In this document: positions 6,380-9,630 of the stretch, piece after piece
Position numbering within the stretch: the first letter of the stretch is position 1
Layout of the letters: the number at the start of each line of letters is the position of its first letter
Assembly: GCA_022573935.1 (NCBI GenBank)
Contig: JACZTE010000019.1
Location: forward strand, 1-9,630
Reading direction: 5' to 3'
Source of the DNA: Chloroflexota bacterium
Lineage (GTDB): Bacteria > Chloroflexota > Dehalococcoidia > DSTF01 > RBG-16-68-14
Length of the DNA: 9,630 nt
Made by a program: the position numbers and the translations under genes
Notes under the pieces: generated by a model
What the model saw: only the letters and a program-made list of their open reading frames with translations
Database searches by the model: none
Told to the model about the DNA's origin: nothing

Positions 6380-6405
6380 GGGCCGAGCTAAAGCTCGGCC
6401 CCTAC
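6353..6405. terminator. double hairpin between convergent operons, possible bidirectional terminator
   Basis: Two hairpins stand side by side: 6357-6378, and 6380-6401 with perfect 10-bp arms GGGCCGAGCT/AGCTCGGCCC around AA. GTAGG (6353-6357) and CCTAC (6401-6405) could close them into a three-way junction. The position between two convergent operons suits a terminator, but there is no U-tract on either strand, so repeat-derived structure is an equal reading. Confidence 0.45.
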
Positions 6406-6410
6406 AACGT

Positions 6411-6463
6411 CAGTCATGCGCCACGAAAACTACCTGTGGGACAGGATTTAGCCCTGTGGCCGG
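6411..6463. repeat. intergenic repeat, copy B, running into the DUF35 gene
   Basis: Begins CAGTCATGCGCCACG and continues ACCTGTGGGACAGG, parallel to copy A with scattered substitutions and short indels. It contains a small hairpin ACAGG (6441-6445)/CCTGT (6453-6457). Its right part covers the last codons and the TAA of the DUF35 gene. Confidence 0.55.
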
Positions 6464-6864
6464 AAGCGGATCAGCGTCGTCTCCTCGCTCACCGCGTCGA
6501 AGACGGCCTCGACAGGCATGTCGGTGCGTAGCTCCTCGTTGGGGCAGTCGACGATGTTCGTGATCAGCCGCGGCCCCTCCTCCAGCTCGACGAGAGCGTA
6601 GTTGTACGGCGTCACCTCGGCGAACGCGGGGTGGTACTTCTGATGCATGATGCCGAAGCTGTACAGCTTCCCGCGGCCCGATGCCTGCGCCCACTCCGAC
6701 TGCTCCGACCAGCAGTCGACGCAGCGGCCACGGCCCGGCAGCCGGTAGCGGCCGCACTGGCTACAGCGCAGCAGCATCAGCCGTCCTTCCTTCGCCCCGG
6801 CGTAGAACGGCTCCGACGCCTCATCGGCGACGGGTATCGGTAGGTCGTAGTCTCGGTCAGACAC
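6448..6864 (-). CDS. DUF35 zinc-ribbon/OB-fold protein, partner of the thiolase-like protein
   Basis: 138 residues from a GTG start. A rubredoxin-like zinc ribbon with Cys34, Cys37, Cys48 and Cys51 (LRCSQCGRYRLPGRGRCVDC) is preceded by the typical helix DEASEPFYAGAKEGRLMLLRC and followed by an OB-fold (GKLYSFGIMHQKYHPAF; YNYALVELEEGPRLITNIVDC; MPVEAVFDAV). DUF35 proteins bind thiolase-superfamily partners such as Ltp2 and acetyl-CoA acetyltransferases and contribute acyl-CoA binding. The partner is the thiolase-like gene two positions upstream in the same operon. The GTG is preferred over an upstream in-frame TTG (6904-6906) because it overlaps the DinB stop in a TAGTG junction and removes a 14-residue extension. 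The last residues (PQG) and the stop lie in an intergenic repeat, so the natural C-terminus may have been altered. Confidence 0.88.
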   Translation of the reverse strand: MSDRDYDLPIPVADEASEPFYAGAKEGRLMLLRCSQCGRYRLPGRGRCVDCWSEQSEWAQASGRGKLYSFGIMHQKYHPAFAEVTPYNYALVELEEGPRLITNIVDCPNEELRTDMPVEAVFDAVSEETTLIRFRPQG

Positions 6865-7478
6865 TAGAGTGGCAACCTCAGTCCGGCCATGCTCCTCAGG
6901 CACCAAGCCTCGCCCAAGTGCATAAAGCTGTGTCCTGACGCAAGATGACCGAGTACGAGCGCCTTCGTTTTGCCTGCGAACGCCCCCTCAATCCAACCTG
7001 CGTTCTCTCCAATCGCGCCCGTGGAAAGAGCTTGCTGTATCCGCGAGGAATCGATCGTCTCAGCCAGCTCTTCCGATCGCATGCCGCCGACGATCTCCCG
7101 CGTTCTTCTCCCGACTGCAGACCGATATTCGTGGAGTGCGGCGATGTCCACGGTCTCACCAAAATCGGTAACCTCCTCATCCGCCATCCCTGCGCCCATA
7201 TCGCGGCGCGAGATGTCGAGGCGCTGAGCCCAATCGTCTTCTTCAAGCACTTGCGGCCGTCCCGCGATGATCAGGTTCACACCCATATCCTCAGTGCGAG
7301 CCATGTGCCAGAACAGCCAAGCGAGCGAGTTCAGTCCTTCGCCTGGTCGAAGGCGCAGCTGGCCGTCATCCAGGCCGCTCAGCACGAAGTCTGAGATCGA
7401 GAACCCGCCTTCCGGGTTCCCCACAGAGGCTGAGTGCGTGCGAGAGTGATCGTTGAGGAACATCTGTATCGCATCCAT
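6864..7478 (-). CDS. DinB-like four-helix-bundle metalloprotein
   Basis: 204 residues of the DinB/YfiT-like superfamily. Helix 2 carries LNSLAWLFWHMARTEDMGVNLIIAG (49-73) with His58, and the last helix carries HLASGHSFMHLGEA with His183 and His187 (HxxxH), a plausible three-histidine metal site; His178 is nearby. Members include thiol-dependent S-transferases and maleylpyruvate isomerase-like enzymes, so a low-molecular-weight-thiol reaction is possible but not shown. The ATG at 7476-7478 follows GGGGAG by 7 nt. Longer open frame upstream runs antisense-like through the thiolase gene and is not used. It sits 32 nt after the thiolase-like stop and its own stop TAG overlaps the DUF35 GTG by 1 nt, so it is inserted between a pair usually adjacent. 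Whether it acts on the same substrate is inference. Confidence 0.8.
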   Translation of the reverse strand: MDAIQMFLNDHSRTHSASVGNPEGGFSISDFVLSGLDDGQLRLRPGEGLNSLAWLFWHMARTEDMGVNLIIAGRPQVLEEDDWAQRLDISRRDMGAGMADEEVTDFGETVDIAALHEYRSAVGRRTREIVGGMRSEELAETIDSSRIQQALSTGAIGENAGWIEGAFAGKTKALVLGHLASGHSFMHLGEAWCLRSMAGLRLPL

Positions 7479-7510
7479 GGTTTTACTCCCCAGTCTGAAT
7501 AGCTGCGCCC

Positions 7511-8731
7511 TCACGCCAGATGCGGGCTCAGCACCAGCGTGCAATGGTGATCGAGGATGCCACCGTTGCCGCTGACCAGCACCACGTCGTGCTTCGAGAC
7601 CTGCCGGTCGCCGCCCTGGCCCCGCGCCTGGATCACGCCTTCGGCCAGCGGCGTCATCCCCCACATGTAGTAGCCGGAGAGCTGGCCGCCGCCGGTGTTC
7701 GTCGGCAGCGAGCCGCCCGGCCCGAGCTTGCCATCGGCGACGAACGGGCCGCCTTCGCCTTTGGCACAGAAGCCGTAGTCCTCCAGCGTCACCAACACCG
7801 TGTAGGTGTAGCAATCGTAGAGCTGGCAGACATCGATGTCGTCGATGTCGATGCCCGCCATGCTAAACGCGCGCTCCTTGGAGAGCGGCGCGCCGGTCTG
7901 CGTCTCGATATCCCAGCCCGCGCGATTCAGGTCGCCCGGGTGGCCCTGACCCATGCCCCAGATGTAGACCGGCGGCTGCTTGCGATCCGTAGCCCCTTCC
8001 GCCGAGGAGACGATGACCGCGACGCCGCCGTTGGAGACGAGGCAGCAGTCGAACAGGTGCAGCGGCTCCGCCACCCAGCGCGAGGCGCGGTAGTCCTCGA
8101 GCGTCATCGCCTCTCGCTGCTGGGCGAGCGGGTTCATCGCCGCCCACCCGCGCTGCGCGACGGCGATGGCGCCGAAATGATCGTTCGTCGTGCCGTACAG
8201 GCCCATGTGGCGGCTGGCCGCCATGGCGTAGCGTGCGTTCACGCCGAACATGCCGAAGGCGGTGTAGAGCCCTCGCATGCCGCGTGGCTGGGCCTGCTGG
8301 CCGCCGCCGTAGGCCGCGCCGCCGCCGCGCCCCTCGCGCAGGGGAGCATCGGCGAAGACGCAGAGCACATGGTTCGCCATGCCGTGGCTGACCGCGAGGG
8401 CGGCGTACTGCACCATGATGCCCGCCGTCGCGCCGCCCACGTTCATGCTGGAGAGGAGGCGCAGGTTGGTGAGGCCGAGTTGGTTCTGCAGATCGACGCC
8501 GCCCATGCCCGGCAGCGGCGTCATCCCCTGGTTCACCAACAGGCCGTCGATGTCCGTCTTCTCGAGGCCAGCGTCGTCGAGCGCCAGACGGATCGCCTCG
8601 GCGGCGAACCAGCCGCCGCTGTGGCCATAGATGCGGCCCATCTCGGTCAGGCCGAGGCCGGAGATTACCGCCTTGCTCTTTAGATCTCGCCCGTCGATAG
8701 CTTGCCCCCCGTGTCTAGCTCGTGATGCCAA
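7511..8731 (-). CDS. thiolase-like lipid-transfer (Ltp2/SCP-x type) protein
   Basis: 406 residues from the chosen TTG. The fold is clear: KAVISGLGLTEMGR (20-33), AAEAIRLALDDAGLEKTDIDGLLV (43-66), SSMNVGGATAGIMVQYAALAVSHGMANHVLCVFAD (94-128), VCQLYDCYTYTVLVTLEDYGFCAKGEGG (301-328) and PTNTGGGQLSGYYMWGMTPLAEGVIQARG (343-371). The nucleophile Cys region reads NVGGATAG, the HDCF histidine is Tyr305 (LYDCY), and the GHPLGATG histidine region reads SGYYMWG with Tyr354/Tyr355. It is therefore unlikely to be a normal thiolase. Ltp2-type aldolases, which work with a DUF35 partner to cleave beta-hydroxyacyl-CoA side chains, likewise use tyrosines. The start is uncertain: TTG (8729-8731) has AGGGA 5 nt upstream, another in-frame TTG lies at 8768-8770, and homology begins only near residue 18. 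A weak promoter (TTGCGC, 17 nt, CATAGT at 8742-8770) would make the mRNA nearly leaderless. Confidence 0.85.
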   Translation of the reverse strand: MASRARHGGQAIDGRDLKSKAVISGLGLTEMGRIYGHSGGWFAAEAIRLALDDAGLEKTDIDGLLVNQGMTPLPGMGGVDLQNQLGLTNLRLLSSMNVGGATAGIMVQYAALAVSHGMANHVLCVFADAPLREGRGGGAAYGGGQQAQPRGMRGLYTAFGMFGVNARYAMAASRHMGLYGTTNDHFGAIAVAQRGWAAMNPLAQQREAMTLEDYRASRWVAEPLHLFDCCLVSNGGVAVIVSSAEGATDRKQPPVYIWGMGQGHPGDLNRAGWDIETQTGAPLSKERAFSMAGIDIDDIDVCQLYDCYTYTVLVTLEDYGFCAKGEGGPFVADGKLGPGGSLPTNTGGGQLSGYYMWGMTPLAEGVIQARGQGGDRQVSKHDVVLVSGNGGILDHHCTLVLSPHLA

Positions 8732-8786
8732 CAGCGTCCCTACTATGCCGCAGAGTCGCAAGGCGCGCAAGGCTGGAGCGCGGTGT

Positions 8787-8908
8787 GGTAGTGGGTCAGT
8801 TTGAATACGCCGCGTGCTTCTCCGTAGGCGAGGCTTTCTAGCCTCGCCGCCGCCGAGCCTGGAAAGGCTCGACTACGATATTCAAGAGTTGCAAACTGGC
8901 CTACTACC
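8787..8908. mobile_element. MITE-like element with 17-bp imperfect terminal inverted repeats
   Basis: GGTAGTGGGTCAGTTTG (8787-8803) and the reverse complement of 8892-8908, GGTAGTAGGCCAGTTTG, match in 15 of 17 positions. They enclose 88 bp with two strong hairpins and no ORF. This fits a miniature inverted-repeat element or a repeat-derived cruciform. No adjoining target-site duplication is visible: GGCTGG occurs at 8771-8776 and 8909-8914, but the left copy is 10 bp from the repeat. It fills most of the gap between the thiolase-like and HicB-like genes. Confidence 0.5.
8824..8876. repeat. GTAG...CTAC double hairpin inside the MITE-like element
   Basis: Hairpin one has 9-bp perfect arms GGCGAGGCT (8827-8835) and AGCCTCGCC (8840-8848) around TTCT. 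Hairpin two has 7-bp arms CGAGCCT (8854-8860) and AGGCTCG (8865-8871) around GGAA. GTAG (8824-8827) and CTAC (8873-8876) bracket the pair. The same plan occurs at 6353-6405 with different arm sequences. Confidence 0.65.
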
Positions 8909-9005
8909 GGCTGGCGAGAAGAGTAGCAAGATGCTCCTGTCTAGGTTATGCTGTATGTACGCCTGATTAGTCCAAACGATTCTTGGCGGAACAGGAGTAA
9001 TCGCG

Positions 9006-9332
9006 ATGGCTGGCCCTCGTAACAAGCAAGCCCATTTCGTGGTGCTTACCTGTACCTTCCAGCGAGAAGGCAAGTCGGTCACGGCCAAATGCCAAGAGCT
9101 CGGGACGACGGCGTTCGGCCGCAATTTGAACCAGGCAGAGAAACGATTGCGAGAGGCGATCCTGCTCCACTTAAACACGCTGGAAGACGTTGGAGAGCGA
9201 GCGCGCTTCCTCAGAGAACACAAGATCAAGATGTACACAGACTACCCAGAAGCTGTGCATCCGACCATCCCGACAGAAGTCCTCTCCAAAGCGCAGGTGG
9301 TGACGGTCGACAAGGAATTCGCCTTCGCCTGA
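9006..9332 (+). CDS. HicB-like antitoxin-fold protein, no HicA partner visible
   Basis: 108 residues. The partial RNase H-like HicB fold is visible: strand HFVVLTCTFQREGKSVTAKCQELGTTAFGRNLNQAEKRLREAILLHLNTL covers residues 10-59, matching the pattern fxv.f....dgxyvAxcpELgxxtxGxtxxEAxxnlxEAixxyl. HicB proteins normally neutralise the mRNA interferase HicA and repress their own operon. No HicA-like ORF (60-80 residues with the GSHxxf motif) is present on either side, so this is an orphan or has a domesticated role. The C-terminal 35 residues (TDYPEAVHPTIPTEVLS...) do not show a ribbon-helix-helix motif that I can recognise. The ATG is preceded by AGGAG with 8 nt spacing, a good site. Low to moderate GC compared with the metabolic genes suggests separate origin. 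A weak -10-like TATGCT lies near 8946-8951 without a clear -35. Confidence 0.7.
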   Translation: MAGPRNKQAHFVVLTCTFQREGKSVTAKCQELGTTAFGRNLNQAEKRLREAILLHLNTLEDVGERARFLREHKIKMYTDYPEAVHPTIPTEVLSKAQVVTVDKEFAFA

Positions 9333-9364
9333 GACTACCTGAGCCCATGCCTTCGAATCAGTTT

Positions 9365-9387
9365 GGCTAGCCCGTTACGGCCTAGCC
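9365..9387 (+). terminator. hairpin downstream of the HicB-like gene, possible terminator
   Basis: GGCTAG (9365-9370) pairs with CTAGCC (9382-9387) and CCG with CGG around TTA, with one C-C mismatch. It starts 32 nt after the HicB-like stop. Only a short T-rich stretch (TCTGTTTGG) follows, so rho-independent termination is uncertain. Confidence 0.35.
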
Positions 9388-9413
9388 GCGTCTGTTTGGT
9401 GCTCAGGATCCCT

Positions 9414-9430
9414 CCGAGCGTTCCGCTCGG
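9414..9430. repeat. 7-bp perfect hairpin before the minus-strand edge ORF
   Basis: CCGAGCG (9414-9420) and CGCTCGG (9424-9430) enclose TTC. TAGG follows it, recalling the GTAGG borders of the other hairpins. It sits just beyond the stop codon of the minus-strand ORF at the right edge and could terminate it, but there is no T-run. Confidence 0.3.
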
Positions 9431-9459
9431 TAGGCTCGCCCTCGTCCTGGGGACCACCG

Positions 9460-9630
9460 TCACCAGCGTCCGTCGTTCATGCTGAAGGTATGTATAGAGC
9501 GCCTGTCCGTGAGTTCCTCCGGCAGACGGGGCGAAGGAGGTTCGTTCTCGGTGCTGTTCTGCGCCTCCAGGGCGTCTAACTCCACCTCCACCCGGGCGAG
9601 CAACCGGCGCAGCCCCGCCTCGTCGAGCGT
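9460..9630 (-). CDS. C-terminal 56 residues of an unidentified protein, 5' end beyond the window
   Basis: The minus-strand frame is open from the window edge to a TGA at 9460-9462. It has a charged, helix-prone start (LDEAGLRRLLARVEVELDALEAQ), a Ser/Pro/Glu-rich linker (NSTENEPPSPRLPEELTD) and ends RRSIHTFSMNDGRW. The amphipathic helix and the LPEEL block recall the middle of IS1182-type transposases, which would make it a truncated transposase, but that is a guess from texture only. Codon choice looks coding (G/C-rich third positions). No start codon or complete domain can be seen. Confidence 0.4.
   Translation of the reverse strand, partial: TLDEAGLRRLLARVEVELDALEAQNSTENEPPSPRLPEELTDRRSIHTFSMNDGRW

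Noticed and set aside
6311..6447. CRISPR-like direct repeats
   Set aside because: Only two diverged copies with an 84-nt offset and no regular spacers; they behave as dispersed intergenic repeats.
6925..7524. similar 20-odd-base stretches near 6925-6947 and 7501-7523 (AGCTG-G-CCT-ACGC-AGATG)
   Set aside because: The first is inside DinB coding for HLASGH and the second is the end of the thiolase-like gene (SPHLA-stop); the likeness follows from shared codons and is probably chance.
7479..7814. N-terminal extension of the DinB-like frame through the thiolase 3' end
   Set aside because: It is read in another frame of the thiolase-like gene and has no family similarity; the ATG at 7476-7478 has a good ribosome site.
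7520..8683. 387-codon plus-strand frame opposite the thiolase-like gene
   Set aside because: Antisense shadow; the minus-strand protein has the thiolase-superfamily fold pattern while this one has none.

Overview
This looks like a high-GC bacterial chromosome segment carrying acyl-CoA and lipid metabolism genes. Most genes are GC-rich with GTG/TTG starts, the small operons are tightly packed, and the gaps hold hairpin-rich repeats that open with GTAG/TAGGG. The set of family III CoA-transferase, luciferase-like flavin oxidoreductase and thiolase-like/DUF35 pair fits a Chloroflexota lineage (for example Dehalococcoidia/SAR202-type). That assignment is an inference; an actinobacterium is the main alternative.

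Left block (1-2395, minus strand): a GGDEF-fold protein that has lost its signature is followed by an alpha/beta hydrolase and by fabF (beta-ketoacyl-ACP synthase II, cut by the left window edge). The fabF Shine-Dalgarno overlaps the hydrolase stop codon. A 17-bp palindrome lies in front of the GGDEF gene.

Middle island (about 2450-4130): a Fic-family protein (AMPylase-type, class II with its own inhibitory helix and a C-terminal winged helix) lies on the minus strand in visibly AT-richer DNA. It has a good sigma70-like promoter and a 7-bp inverted repeat in its leader. The 325-bp divergent gap holds this promoter, a possible 34-codon ORF, and the extended -10 of the next operon.

Plus-strand operon (4151-6310): a CaiB/BaiF CoA-transferase and, 3 nt later, an LLM-class flavin oxidoreductase. 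It ends in a convergent gap filled with two diverged copies of a repeat plus a double hairpin.

Minus-strand operon (8731 to 6448): a thiolase-like lipid-transfer-type protein, a DinB-like four-helix protein, and a DUF35 zinc-ribbon/OB-fold protein whose GTG overlaps the DinB stop by 1 nt. Thiolase-like plus DUF35 pairs are known to form acyl-CoA aldolases or thiolases. Here the usual thiolase Cys and His motifs are missing and tyrosines stand in the equivalent places, as in steroid side-chain aldolases.

Right end: a 122-bp element with 17-bp imperfect terminal inverted repeats around two hairpins (MITE-like), an orphan HicB-like gene, two more hairpins, and the C-terminal end of an unidentified minus-strand ORF that runs off the window.

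No CRISPR array, tRNA, rRNA or complete insertion sequence was seen. The most interesting items are the GGDEF-fold protein that keeps an RxxD I-site, the repurposed thiolase-DinB-DUF35 operon, and the family of GTAG...CTAC double-hairpin repeats.
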